Translations under genes and position numbers: made by a program
NCBI GenBank assembly: GCA_001051155.2
Contig: JYIP02000017.1
Location: forward strand, 121,692-185,691
Direction: 5' to 3'
Length of the DNA stretch: 64,000 nucleotides
Source: Chrysoporthe austroafricana
Lineage: Eukaryota; Ascomycota; Sordariomycetes; Diaporthales; Cryphonectriaceae
The notes under the pieces: model-generated
Seen by the model: the letters and a program-made list of their open reading frames with translations, nothing else
What the model was told of the DNA's origin: nothing
Database searches by the model: none
Shown: in pieces, positions 13,311 through 24,748 of the stretch
Position numbering within the stretch: position 1 is the stretch's first letter
Layout of the letters: the number at the start of each line of letters is the position of its first letter

Positions 13311-13325
13311 TAGTAGTAGTAGTAG
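13308..13325 (+). repeat. (TAG)6 trinucleotide repeat at a stop codon
   Basis: Six tandem TAG units. The first is the stop codon of the P450 gene, so termination is backed up five times in frame. Confidence 0.95.
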
Positions 13326-13819
13326 GTGACGATGAGAGTCGTCGCGACGAGGCTGTCTGTGGCCGTGCGGAGCGAGCTTGTCGGGCGCCGTGCCCTGCTA
13401 AAGCAGACCGGCTACGTCCAAGCCCTTCTCGAACACATGGCGTTCGTGCTTAGTTGCTCACTAGGACGCCCCGCGCGAGGATCTTTTGCCATCGAGGCCT
13501 GTCACTTGACGCCAGTGACTCATGGAGGATCGAAGATCAAAAAGATCCTAAGGGAGATTTACTAAAAGCTAGGGCCCTAGTGGAGGAGATGGGCTGATAT
13601 TATTATTATTATAAAAACCACAAAAGGGGACGTTCCCATTGACGCCCCCCCCCCCGCCCCCCATTCTTTTCTCTCCTCTAATCATGATATCATGCTCTCC
13701 AATCCTGTTTCTCTCTCCCAACCATGCTCGAGACTCGGTGTCACATATTTCGCACTCACTTCAGACTCATCTCACGCTCAAGAAGCATCCCACACACCAC
13801 GGACATACCGCCCAGCGAA

Positions 13820-14506
13820 ATGCACCGTATTGGCTGCCCCTTCCTGACGGGCTGCCATCCAGGCCGCCAGCCTCGCCATAAATGCCAGGGCTGCGGCCAC
13901 ATCTGCCCCTACTGCCCCAGCGACGGGTCGCACGCGCTTCCGGCCACGAACAATAGCACCTCCGCGGCATCATCTGAGGGGCCGCCGTCCTCGCCGCCCT
14001 CGCCGCCGCCGCCCTACGACTCCGCCACCGCCGCAGGCACGGAGTTGCCGACGCCGTGCCGGCCCGAGACCCACGCACCGCTGTGTGACGACCAGGCCCC
14101 GTCGCGGGTGCGCGACTACCTGCGGAAGCGCGACCAGCTCAAGGAGGAGGTGAGAAGCCGCTGGAAGGAGGACTGGGAGGACAGGATCAGTCCCATGTAC
14201 GAGGCATGTGTCAAGAAGAAGGCAGCGTTGTACGAGGCTTGTGATACGTGGCGGGATCGCGCGCGGCGCTGCCGTTTGGGTCCGCACGTTGGTCATGTTT
14301 GGTATCGTGGCTTCTGGTTGCCTTACACCGAGTTCGGAGGCCGGTTTTCATTAGCATGGCATGTCGCCACTGTCAAATACAACATGGAGGAGGCAATGAT
14401 TTCCGAGTATCGTCAGAAGTACGGCCCTCTTGTTCAACAGCTGGAGCAGGAATACCCTTCAGAGGCTCTCTTCTGCCGTAGTGACAGATTAAGAATCACA
14501 ATATAG
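13820..14506 (+). CDS. Hypothetical protein with N-terminal Cys-rich segment
   Basis: A 228-residue frame from ATG 13820. An in-frame start at 13724 would add 32 residues that look non-coding, so I chose 13820. Residues 1-40 carry closely spaced Cys and His (HRIGCPFLTGCHPG, then CQGCGHICPYCP) that could bind one zinc ion. A Ser/Pro-rich linker follows, then a charged, probably helical C-terminal half with many Arg, Lys, Glu and Trp (RKRDQLKEEVRSRWKEDWED). I do not recognise the family and assign no function. It lies alone downstream of the P450. Confidence 0.6.
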   Translation: MHRIGCPFLTGCHPGRQPRHKCQGCGHICPYCPSDGSHALPATNNSTSAASSEGPPSSPPSPPPPYDSATAAGTELPTPCRPETHAPLCDDQAPSRVRDYLRKRDQLKEEVRSRWKEDWEDRISPMYEACVKKKAALYEACDTWRDRARRCRLGPHVGHVWYRGFWLPYTEFGGRFSLAWHVATVKYNMEEAMISEYRQKYGPLVQQLEQEYPSEALFCRSDRLRITI

Positions 14507-16491
14507 CAAACTAAAAATCTAAATGGCTAGTTAATGCTGGCACTGAACCTTTGTTTGTGAGCTCCTAGGTCGGCAATGGCCGGCACCGAAGTCTAGGTAT
14601 GGGTCGAGGTACAATGTGTGTCATGGTCGGACTTCCTTCTAGCTAGCTAAGCAAACGGCTGGCTGTTTGTAGGCACCCTTACCGTACAGTCCATTACCTG
14701 CAGCCTGCTCACAACCCTTACAACCCTTACCACGCTGTCCGTCACCTATTCACAGTGATTGCCATCTATGAAGCCTATACCACGTGTCACCCTTTTCCAC
14801 TGTCACAGCAAGCTTCAATCAAGTATCTAGTTTCTTGATATTAGCAGTGATCACAGCGACAAGGGCTTCCACTTACATCGGTCATACCATGTACAGTGTA
14901 TGTGTCTTCCCTGAGTCTCGTTCCCTTACTCGTCTGATCAAGAACAGCGAGCCATGCCTGCGTGTTACCCAGTTATCCGATTGTTGATGTGTGCACGTGT
15001 GGCTGTCATCCATGTTAGCATGAGTCTAGACAAGGTTAGCAAGCTTGATCTTGCATACCTGAAATTCGTTTTCTCAATGCCGTCTTTTGGCGCGTAGGCT
15101 GGTGGTCTTGTGTCTCTGAAAGCGAGGATGGATCAAGAAATTGATGTTGCCATGCGCCAAAGTGAGAGGAAGAGTATGTTTATGGAGGCCGCTGGAGGAG
15201 TAGTCTGAAGATTGCGAAAGGGAGCTGCTGTAATACCATCCGATTCACCTTGTGTGTCTTCACTAGAGATGATCTAGAACTTGAGAAAAGGATGTCGCAT
15301 TTGTATGTGTGCGTGCGTGCGTGCGTGCGCGTGTGTGTACGTTCCGGAAGTGCATCCATAGGGAGGCGTGGTCAGAGAGTGTGGAGAGGGTGGGCCCAGA
15401 AAGTGAGTTCAGAGATTGTGCCCTTCTGTCCACAACGTCTTAGGATGGCTTGGGATGATAGGTCTTGTATGAGGAGTAGCAGAAGGAATTCGCGGGCGAT
15501 TGGTCGGCTTGTTGTGGCCAACTGCGAGATGTGTGGACATCGTCGTTTGTTGAAGGCTTCGTGTGTGGGCAGGAGAATTCCATGGACAAGAGTAAGAGTT
15601 TTGATGTGGCCTCTCGTCAACAGGGGTATCCGATAAGTGCATGGGGGTCAGAGTTCCATTCAGTCGGAACATGCGCCCAGCACGGTTGATTCGGTAAGAT
15701 ATGGGTATTGGCTTTGGTTGTTTGTTTTGGGTTTGGCTGTAGGTCTTGGGTTTGGCTGTAGGTCTTGGGTTTGGCTGTAGGTCTTGGGTTTGGCTGTAGG
15801 TCTTGGGTTTGGCTGTAGGTCTTGGGTTTGGCTGTTGGGTCTGACCTTGCTTGTTGAAGTAGAAGCGAGAGTGATCAAGCCGATCAAAGGTGTGAAGAAC
15901 GGCAAAGAGAGCGAGCATTTGATGGATGAGTTGGGGTTGTGCGGACGCAAGCATCTTGAGAGAGGTAGCTTGCTACAAGTTTGTGGAGTCAACTTGCTTT
16001 TTTTCTTGGACTTTGGGGGGGGGGGTATCCTCGGTGTTGAGGTGTATTGCTGTGAAAAGTGTGGTTGAGATGTGTTGAATCTGACTGCCGTAGAACGGCG
16101 AAGATGTCGAACGAGGCCAGTGGGCATGGAGAAGACCAGTTGGCAGGGATCCCATGGTGGAACCGTGTGAGTGACATCAAGTGTGACGGCCAGGTGGACG
16201 GCAACGTCGTGGGGAGTGGTGGCTACTGTCGACGTAGGGCGTGAGAAGACGAGATGAGATCTGTAAACCACTTGTCAGAGAGGCCCTGTAGCAAACGCAG
16301 TTTCGAGGGACTCACAGTGTCAACTGCCGTAGTCTTGCTTCGCTACTGAATTGATCGATCCTGTTACCCTTCACCAGAAACGGTGTGCCAAGAAGGTGAA
16401 GGGTAAATCTCCAACACTGCGCAGAAGTGTCGATCTTGTTGGGGTCGGGTTTTTGTTCTTGGGAACTCGGTGAAAACCCTTGTCCGCATGC
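14507..16491. other. Intergenic region with simple repeats
   Basis: No supportable gene. It contains a GCGT/GT-rich tract at about 15303-15340, a 19-bp minisatellite at 15729-15837 and a G11 run at 16015-16025. Long frames over the minisatellite are periodic translations of the repeat. Confidence 0.65.
15729..15837 (+). repeat. 19-bp tandem repeat (five perfect copies plus partial)
   Basis: The unit GGGTTTGGCTGTAGGTCTT is repeated without any spacer at 15729, 15748, 15767, 15786 and 15805, followed by a partial sixth copy. Copies are identical, which points to recent expansion. Because 19 is not a multiple of three, all three frames of each strand cycle through the same peptide. Confidence 0.97.
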
Positions 16492-17104
16492 TCATGCTTC
16501 TGAATAGCCATCGAGGAGACCTCCCCGCCGGGGTGGGAGGGGGTTGCCAACCCTACGCTTGAACCATGCCCAGAAGTCGTCGAAGCTGTTAAGAACTGGC
16601 TTGGCTAAAGCCCAGCAGTCCTTTGGCATCTTCAACACAACTGACAAAGCATCTTCACAACCTTTGGATGCCCATTCCAAGATGGGAGTGAAGATGGCTT
16701 TGAGGCCAGGCGCCGCGTACTCCCACTCACAGCTGAGCAGGAGCACGGCCTCCATGACAAAGTCGAAGATGACGAATCCCAGCAGAACTGGGAAACGGTA
16801 GGCGCCATCTCCGGTCTGGTCGTCTCCGCCCTGGTCGGGGTGAGTGTTGACACCCACCGTCGCGCAAGCGACTGCCAGGATGATGACAACGTAGGGACTT
16901 GCCCCCCAGACAGCGTAGGACCACCCCTAGAGGCCCAAGCGCAACTGGTAGGCAATGACTACGCGCATCAAGGCGATGCCAAACGTAGACGACCAGAATA
17001 TTAGCCAGGAGCAGCCTGACCGGAGTCAGGAAGTCCTGGCCGACCAGGCCACCGATGGTCGCCGCAACGAGCGTCGTGGAGAAGAAGGAGGCCATCAGGC
17101 TCAT
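16492..17104 (-). CDS. Small putative multi-pass membrane protein
   Basis: Proposed exons 17104-16994 and 16926-16492 give 181 residues. The 67-bp intron (GTCGTC...CTCTAG) has a weak donor, but it keeps the frame at phase 0 and removes a TAG at 16929-16927. Hydrophobic spans occur at the N-terminus (MASFFSTTLVAATIGGLV), across the splice and in the middle (PYVVIILAVACATVGV; FPVLLGFVIFDFVMEAVLLL), so three membrane segments are likely. The C-terminus is basic (FKRRVGNPLPPRRGG). The frame stays open upstream of the ATG with a charged EEEDRRLHF segment, so the true start may lie in an earlier exon. I do not recognise the family. The alternative is a pseudogene with a frameshift and a stop. Confidence 0.5.
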
Positions 17105-18469
17105 GAAATGGAGCCGTCGGTCCTCCTCCTCCCGAGGACGCCGAGATAGGCCAGTGCTGGGGGCAGTGGGAGGGGATGGAAGGCCCGTGGCAGAGGGGGG
17201 GGTGAGAGGGGGGAGCGGAAGAAGAGGGAGGGGAGAGAAAAGGAGAAGAGCGGGCGGAGAAAAAGGTGGAGTTGGACGACATCTTGAATCAAGGGTGGGT
17301 TGAGAGTGTCGTTGCGAAGTCGTGTGGTTTCAGTGATCCAAATCCTTCGCAGTGGTGCCGCGGGCTTGAAGAGGAAAAAGGAAGAGAAAAGAGGGAAAAG
17401 TTTCGGGAAAGTTTAGGAGTATTTTGACATGTCCTCGCGCCTGGAAGGTGCTCCTTCCCTCTGTCGACTCGGAGACGATGCCTTCCTCACCTCCAGGGCC
17501 GGGCAGGTAGGCACCTACCTTAGGCAAGCCAATATCAACCTCTTGCCTGGCCTGAGAGGTAGCAAGAAGGCTCCAGAGGCAAGCCCCCTGAGGCCCCGGG
17601 CTACCTGGATACTTACATAAGATCTTCTGCCCCTTCTCGGTGTACTATCACGCCTGGAGGGCTTCCGGCAGCTGCTCGGCTTCCCTCGCTCCCGAGGCTT
17701 CACATTATGGGCAGTGGACACTTTCCGTGTCGAAGACACGCCCGTAGTTCCTACCTACCTGCCTAGGCCGTGAAGGGGCGAAGGTGTCTCGATAGTTGCT
17801 CTCGAGGTTTGGGAATGCTCAAGGTAGGAACGTCGCGCGCAGTGTCCCCTCAAGATGCTTTCAAACAGTCTGGCTGGCTTCAGACAGACAGGCAGACATA
17901 GGTTAGGTGTTGTTATAGGTACAATGTCCGTTGTTGAAGCCGAGGATCACAGAGTAGAGACGATCCGGATATGCTATAACTTCGGGGCTCGGCGTGACTG
18001 TGAGCTCACTGGCCCCTTCGCAGTGGTCAGACTAGAGCATTAGCCGTCGTCAAGATGGTGCTTTCATTGGTGATCTGACCTTGACGTAGACAATTGAGTG
18101 CTCTGACATGACTAGCTGGAGGTGCTATTGCTATCCTTTGACGGTAATGATATTTCTAGCGGGGGAGTGTAGCCCAAAACGTCTCTGGCCCCGGCTGAGT
18201 TTGTGGACTAGAAAATGTGATATCTACTGCGAGTGGCTTGCCGAGGCCTAGTTAACTTAACCTTTCGTCCCAATTACAGATGCTAGTGAAGTGGGAGCAA
18301 CGCTGGAAATCGTCAGTCAAGTAGACGCTCAGCCAACGCGTTTCTTTGTTGCTGGACGATTTCGACACCTACACTTCATCCCTTAGCCACAGCCCGCTCC
18401 TTGGTTCCACCAGCAACACTGTGGTCCTCCCATCACGGGTCCCAGCTAACGGGCTCCGCCTGCTTCGAC
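17105..18469. other. Intergenic region, divergent promoters
   Basis: The region separates the minus-strand membrane protein from the plus-strand CHORD-like gene A. A polypurine/polypyrimidine stretch at about 17100-17260 has long G-rich runs. An in-frame upstream extension of gene A begins only with TTG and is not needed. Confidence 0.55.
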
Positions 18470-20387
18470 ATGGACGACGCCGACCCGCTTGAGGCCTCCC
18501 AGCCTTACGACAACGCTGCTGATCCGGCCTTGCCTGCTAACGTCGCTACCAAGTGCGTTAGATGCTCGTGGCACACATCCTCCGGTAGTCCTCCTCCTAC
18601 CTTGGTCATCAGCGGAGGCAATGTCACGGTCAACTACAATGTCTACCACAGCACAACCCCAGCCACAGTTGGCGCAGCCAGCAGCAGCCCACCGACGCGG
18701 GCGGAGTCAGAGGGAGCCCCCGGTGACAATGAGCGCCATTGTTCCCAGCACGACCTACCTGGCCATGACGAGACGGATGGGCTGCGAGAACTAGTCGATA
18801 GGATAACGTCTTCACAAGCAAAAGTCTTACGACAGTGGAACTTCACGAAAGACCTCGTAAGGCTTGTTGATCTCCGGTTAGACAAAGACGTTGGCAAGGC
18901 TGGCAGAATGTCGCTCGAAGGGGCTGGAGGTACCAACGATAGCTCCGCTACAGGTCAAACGCCGCAGTCAGAGGGTGGACACGACAACAAGAAGCCTGAA
19001 AAGGGCCGGGAGAGCTCTCCTTGCCATATGGATGCCTTGAGCCTTCGCAAGAAGGGAGCCAGCAGCCTCGACAATGAAACGACCAGGAATGAGTTTTTGG
19101 TGCAGGCCAAGCAATTGCTGAGCAAGTTACTCGAAGAGGATATCGCAGGGGTATCCCTCCTCGGCGCTGGTATCTCGGTAGAGGGGACAAAGCCTGGTGA
19201 AGTGGAAGCAAGCCCCGAAGTCAGCGTTGGCGAGCCAGTGAGCCACAATGCGGTTCTGGATTGTAACCAACAGGAGTATCATCAGTCGGATCAGTCCTTG
19301 GAGCCCGTAAAGCCTGAGTCCGGTGGCCTTTGTCTACGTCGTCACGATCCTGCGATAGTCGATACTCCCGTCCAGTCCGAGCAGTCCCCAGGCTTACGCG
19401 AGCCAACACAACTAGACCTCGAGAGCTCTGTTGATAGAACAGATCTTGCCAGTCAGACTGGCAGCGAGCACGAAACTGACAGTCCGAGAGGAAGCAACGC
19501 GATCCAGAGCCTGGCCACCCCCACGTCGGGCTTAGAGAGCGACGAACCTTCGGCGAAGGAAGGTGACACATCCTTGAACAACATACAGACATCTTCCTAT
19601 CCTCCAGCATCTGCAACGCCGACGCTGCCGAGTGCTAAACCCGACGAGTACCCTCTTCAGGCTCCACGAGAGGAACGAGAACAGGAGCCAGCGCCATGCC
19701 GTTTCTCGGACATGCTGAGGGAGCTGGGAGCGACAAGCCATGTCTCTCCCGTGATCGCAGATGGAACAGGTGTCATCAGCAACGCGGGGAACGTTGCCGG
19801 TGACAGCCAGTGCTCCTCCAAGAGATCTCGATATCCGACCAGCATAGAACTCCCTCAAGATTCATTCCGAACCAGAGCGGATGGCGGAGCCGATTCCAGA
19901 TCGAAGTTTCCAACTCTAGAGTCCCTCGCCCTCCACAGGACCTGCAGTACACGTAGAGACTTCGTCGCCGAGGCCTCGCGCAACGCGGAATCGCTCCCCT
20001 GCTCCCCAACTAAGTCCAGGCCTCAATCGTTGCGGCTTCGCAAGTGCCGCCTGTGCAAGTCGGACTTCACCGACGAGAGCAACGTGGGCGGTGTGGATGG
20101 GTCCGCACCCTGCTCCTACCATCCTGGTATGTTGTGCTTCCTGTGAGATGTCTAAACTAAAGTTTGTGCGCCAGAGCTGACAGCCGTTTCTTTCGATAGG
20201 TGATCTCCGCAGAGGCACCTCTAGCTTCACATGGACCTGCTGCGGCCAGGGTCCGATCACGATCAACGATCGCCCCGTCATGAATATCTGCTCACCTGGC
20301 TGCGTGGATGTGTATCACCAGACCAAGGAGGAGGCTTGGAATGTGGGGACCTTTACTATGGCGGAACCAAAGTTGTTTCGGTGCTGA
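18470..20387 (+). CDS. CHORD-like zinc module protein A
   Basis: Exons 18470-20126 and 20200-20387 (73-bp GTATGT...ATAG intron) encode 614 residues. Most of the protein is Ser/Glu/Pro-rich and probably disordered, with a charged helical patch (LRELVDRITSSQAKVLRQW) near residues 105-125. The C-terminal 80 or so residues form a Cys/His module: CRLCKSDF, then CSYHPG, then WTCCG, then CSPGC and a final YH. This order (CxxC, C-x2-HPG, W-x-CCG, GC...H) follows the CHORD zinc-binding fold of Rar1/CHP1, although the first pair is CxxC rather than CxxxGC. The intron splits the Gly of HPG in phase 1. Gene B 1.9 kb downstream has the same module and splice site. In CHORD proteins the module binds Hsp90/Sgt1-type partners; function here is unknown. 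Confidence 0.75.
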
Positions 20388-22262
20388 AGGCTACTGCGCG
20401 CAATGATGGACCGTGGTGCGGGAGGTAGTGGGCCAACACGATCAGAGACACAGTTGATTTTGTGATGAAGTGCAATGAAGCAGAGGTCTAGACGGCCAGA
20501 GGGCCAGAACTACGCCCAGTTGCCTACGTAATAAACGCCCTGGTCCTGCTCGGCGAGGCCTCAAGAGCAGCAGCCTTCGCGATCGGGGTACAGCCGTCAA
20601 TCTGCCTCCCCCCGCGAGCTAGTGATTAGTCTCCACAGCAATGTGGTCTACTGGTCTCGTCATTTTACTTCGGTTGATGAACAGAACGCAGAGGAACGTG
20701 AGGACTGTTCGCTAGAGAATCGCAACGGCACTTTACGGATGCTGTGTCCAGGCTCACCAAAGACGAAAGGAAAGGGAGTTAGGGGCGTTACGCACACGTG
20801 TTGGATGACCTTCCGAGATGCAGACCAGGACAGGGGTAATTAATACAACTTCAGGCAAAATCGTTGCGACTATCGTCCGCCCCAGTGAAGCCCGATGATT
20901 GTTAAAGATGCTCGATGTTATTTGTGCCAGGAAAAAGGAGTGACCACTCCCAATGGCCGGGAATGACGAAGGTCTGATATAGCTGACGGAGGTCTGTCAG
21001 GTCTGTCTGATCAGGCCAGCGCACTTGGCCGAGAACATAATTACCTAGTGAGAGGTACCACATGAATCCTATGAGAATGTTGGACATAAGCTAGCTGGGG
21101 CTTCAAGCAAGAGAAATAGGAGCGGTGCCGGAGGGGTCGCATCGCTGCAGACTATCCTAGGCTTGACTTGTCTGTGTAGACTTGCTTGATGCGTGCTAGG
21201 AGGGCCCCAGGAAAGTTCTATCAATTGGAGTGCTTGCCGTCGAAGTGCGCGGCGGATCTGGATGTCAGAGAAGGTGAGACACCTTTGTAGACAAAGCCAA
21301 GCTTTGGAAAACTCAAGACTTGCTCCACGGCTTGCTCTTGGGCCAGCGCCCTTGAATCTCGACAGTGATGTCAGTTCAGATGCACTGAGGGCCTAAGTTA
21401 ATCAACTGAGAGTGAAACAGCCGCTCGGGGGGGGGGGGCTATGGGTAGCGATTAATTATTGGTAGTATCAATTATGTTCCATAGAAGAAGAGAGGCTTGC
21501 ATTTAATAATTTTCTGATTGGATTTGATCTAAAGGTATAGGTACCGAAGTTGAGGTATCAAAGAGGAGGAAAAAAAATTTAAAAACTGCCTGCCTGCAAC
21601 GGCGACTTGCAACCCGAACGTCAAAACATCAAATGAACTTCTCCTTCGCACATTTGCGAAAGAGCTTGTGTCGCTCGCACCCTCCTCGACTTCGACCCCG
21701 CTGGCTGATTTCCAGCCTCGAATTTTCGAAACCGACAGAGCTACTTTGAGGCAGCTACGGCCTGCGCGCGCAACCGTCAATTTGCAAGCAGCGCGGACCT
21801 GATTCTTTCTGTGGCGGTCCATCTGGGTTTTTCACCTTGTAGGGCAGCCTTCGGTTTTCTTCTGTTCATTACCGCCAGCGCCAGCCGGTCCAGCACAGAC
21901 ACAAGAAGGTAGCGCCAAAACGACTGTGGGCTTCTGAGCTTGCTTAGGCTCGCGAGTATTGTGTTGGGTTAGTGAGATTTTGCGTGGTCCCTGTCTCTCC
22001 CTCTGAGATCCATCTCACCTTCATTCAACTCCAAGAGGTCCAGAGCTGTGGCTAGATGTCTGCTTCAGATCTTCCGTACTAAGGCCGTCCAGGCTTGATC
22101 AAGGATACTTCAGGCTCCTTCGCAAGCTATGGACACGCTGAACTCACGGAGATGAGCTTACCCAGCATCTTACATTCCGCGTTCAGCCGTTCACAAGCAT
22201 TAGACTAACACGTTTCTGATCTGAAAGTGTCCATTTCGCCGTACAAGTTGTCTTCGTCCCCG
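20388..22262. other. Intergenic region between the two CHORD-like genes
   Basis: No gene is supported. It holds a G12 run at 21427-21438, AT-rich DNA at about 21440-21600 and the presumed leader of gene B. I see no terminal repeats that would explain the duplication. Confidence 0.6.
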
Positions 22263-24137
22263 ATGTCGAGCCCCCCTGCTAGCTCTGCAGCCGCCGATGG
22301 CGGCGGCATGTCGACGGCGCTGCTAAAGAGAGACATCCTCCGGCGCATCCAAGGCCTCAGTGGTGCTGATGCCAGGGATGTGCTTGCTACCATCGCAATG
22401 AGCATCACCTCGACGAGAATGACGGTCACCAAGTCCATTCAGGATGCTCTTGACAACCCACTGCCGATTGGAAGCCAGCACCCATCGGCACGCCAAGAGT
22501 CGATAGAGCTCGGGGAGCAGTACGATGCTTCTGGTCATGGCAATCACGACGAAGAGAACACCAAGAATTCTCCTGTCAGCGCTGAAGTGGATAGGAAAAA
22601 GAAGGGCGGTCGCACGCAGGAACAGCTGGACAGTAGCGTGAAGGCATCTGAGACCGAGTCGGAGGTCAGCCGTGATGAGACCCCAGAACCAGCCACCAAG
22701 TTGGCGAAGCGGAAGAGGCCTCATAAGAAGCGAAAGAGGGCCGTCGAGAAGAACGACTGCGACAACACTATGAGGGAGAAGAAACCCAAGATATCGAAGC
22801 GGAAGAAGAAGGACACACACGAGTCGGAAGAAAACGGTGACAAGGAGGAAGAGCATGCAGTAAAATTGACGACCAAAAAGCGCAAAGCGTCGAAGCACAA
22901 GCAAGATGAACCAGAACCTGACGACGAAGGCGAGAAGCGGGCCTCAAAGGAGAAAAAGAATAGCAAAATGAAGAAAGAGCGAGTCGAGACTGGCAAGGCT
23001 ATAGACACTGGAACAGATGCATCTGTCAGCCAGCTAGGTGAGCGACACGCCAAGTTCGTCGGAAAGACACGTCCAGAAGGGACCAAGCTTGGTCGTAGCG
23101 GCAATCAGAGCAAGGTGGATGCTGCGTCGGAGCGCACGTCGGACGCCAAATCGAACGGTTGTACCGATTCCGTGAGAGATGAAGAATCTCGCGATGAAGG
23201 TTCCAGCATCAGATCCAAGCGTCGCAGCGACGTCGCTCATCTCGAGACATCATTGAGAACCGTGAAGAAGAGCAAGCATGACGATAGCCGTCAACACAGC
23301 TATCAGCAACAGACTGCTAGCAGTCGCGCAAGTGCTGCCGAGGTTCAGCAGCGGTCAACTCTCGCGATTGGAGGCACTCCAGCAGTTCAGCTCCCGTTTC
23401 GCACTCAGACCCAGAACGCCACTCCTGGTCCCTCCCAGGCCCGCACGCAGCCTCAGCCTCAACCATCAACCAGAGTTGACACCCAAATCGAGGATAAGGG
23501 CACCCCGAAGATCAAGACCGAGTTGGACGACGATATCCACATGTTTCTGAGCCCGACTACACCATTCAGGAGTGCCAAATCCCGAATGAAGTCAGAACAG
23601 CCTTCCGCAGCTCAAGCCGGAACCAGCCCGGAGAACGATCTAGCCCTCACCACACCTTCGAAAGGTAAAGGTGCTTTGTCAATGGCCCCTTCTCTTCCAC
23701 CACGATCGTCACGGGCTGACGTCCGGACTCCTCGAGCACAGCAACCCAGCTCTGGATCCCATCACCAAGTTGCCTCTGCTAAGAAGTCAGGACCGAGTAC
23801 GTCAGCGGAGCGCGAGTTCAGATGCAAACATTGCTCTGTCTGGTTCAAATATAGCGAGAACAAACAAGGCATGTGCTCGAGGTGGCATCCAGGTATGTAT
23901 CCTTTCGGGAATTGAGAACATCAACGTCCCAGCACTACGTGTCTGTCTATTGACCCTCTACTAGGACTGATCCACAAGGATCTGGCCATGTCCGAGGACC
24001 CAGGCAGGTGGCAATGCTGTGGCAAGAAGGTCGTTTACTGTGACAATCGTCCGTCCCGTCACTCAGAAGGGTGTGCTCCTTCATCCCATGTCTGGGATAC
24101 AAAAGCCCCAAGAGATCCAACGAGCCGGCGAACGTGA
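22263..24137 (+). CDS. CHORD-like zinc module protein B (basic)
   Basis: Exons 22263-23892 and 23965-24137 (72-bp GTATGT...CTAG intron) encode 600 residues. Residues 15-60 form a probable helical region (LLKRDILRRIQGLSGADARD). Next comes a long, strongly basic, Lys/Glu-rich stretch with several nuclear-localisation-like clusters (KLAKRKRPHKKRKR; KPKISKRKKKD), then a Pro/Gln/Ser-rich segment with IKTE and MKSE motifs that resemble SUMO sites. The C-terminus is the CHORD-like module: CKHCSVWF, CSRWHPG, WQCCG, CDN, EGC and a final His. The intron lies after the first base of the HPG glycine codon, exactly as in gene A, which supports a shared origin for the two modules. Nuclear or chromatin action is inferred from composition only. 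The ATG at 22263 is the first in frame. Confidence 0.75.
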
Positions 24138-24748
24138 AACCGTTATCATCCCTAGGGAAGTGGCGGTGATTGACGTTAGCCGATACTTTTGGGATGTAGG
24201 GGCGGAAGTCGGCTTACAGCTTGTTTTCGCACGCCCTTTGTTGCAGCTTCGATAGCCGGCTTCACCAGACGTCGCCTGTGTTAGCCTAGATACTCTGCTG
24301 CCGTGCAGGCGCCCCCTCCCCGGAGCTAACTTTAGGAGGGGGAGCCATTAGTAGTGAGCAATCCAAGCTGGTAGATCAACAGCTAATTAAATCCTAGAGG
24401 GACGCGCATAATAGGAATCAGAAAGTCCAGAGCTCATCCCTCCCGTTTGATCCGGTGTCACGCCACCAAGGAAAACACAGCTCGGTCCCGAAGCATTCAG
24501 TGATGCCTGCTGCGCCACGTGTGCCCTATGCCCCGTCAACCTGTCAGCCTTCTCAGCCGACCAACCCGGCCCGATCCGGACTTTTCGATGATGCCGGACT
24601 TCCCCATCTTATACATAAGCCTACTTCGGGACCGAGACACATTGCAGGCTGGTTTTCATGTCTAGTCCTCATTGCCATCTCTATTTTTATGTATATATTG
24701 TATATCCCGTCGGGCTTCTAGGGTGTGCAGCTGTGGACCTCGCCCGAG

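Noticed and set aside
11916..13453. Two other long frames (one plus, one minus) over the stand-alone P450
   Set aside because: They arise from the extreme GC3 of the P450 gene. Their translations are Arg/Gly/Pro-rich with no domain, whereas the chosen frame has P450 motifs and a spliced N-terminus.
15729..15837. CRISPR-like or telomere-like repeat
   Set aside because: The units are contiguous without spacers and are not TTAGGG-type; it is a minisatellite in a eukaryotic genome.
15409..16271. Minus-strand frames of about 180-200 residues
   Set aside because: They are mostly translation of the 19-bp tandem repeat (QTQDLQPNPRPTAKPKTYS cycle), not a protein.
16927..16929. In-frame TAG as proof of a pseudogene in the membrane-protein gene
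   Set aside because: The same TAG is the end of a CTCTAG acceptor, and a 67-bp intron ending there keeps the frame, so a living gene is at least as likely.
24019..24255. Separate small gene overlapping the end of CHORD-like gene B
   Set aside because: It overlaps the second exon of gene B in another frame and has no features of its own.
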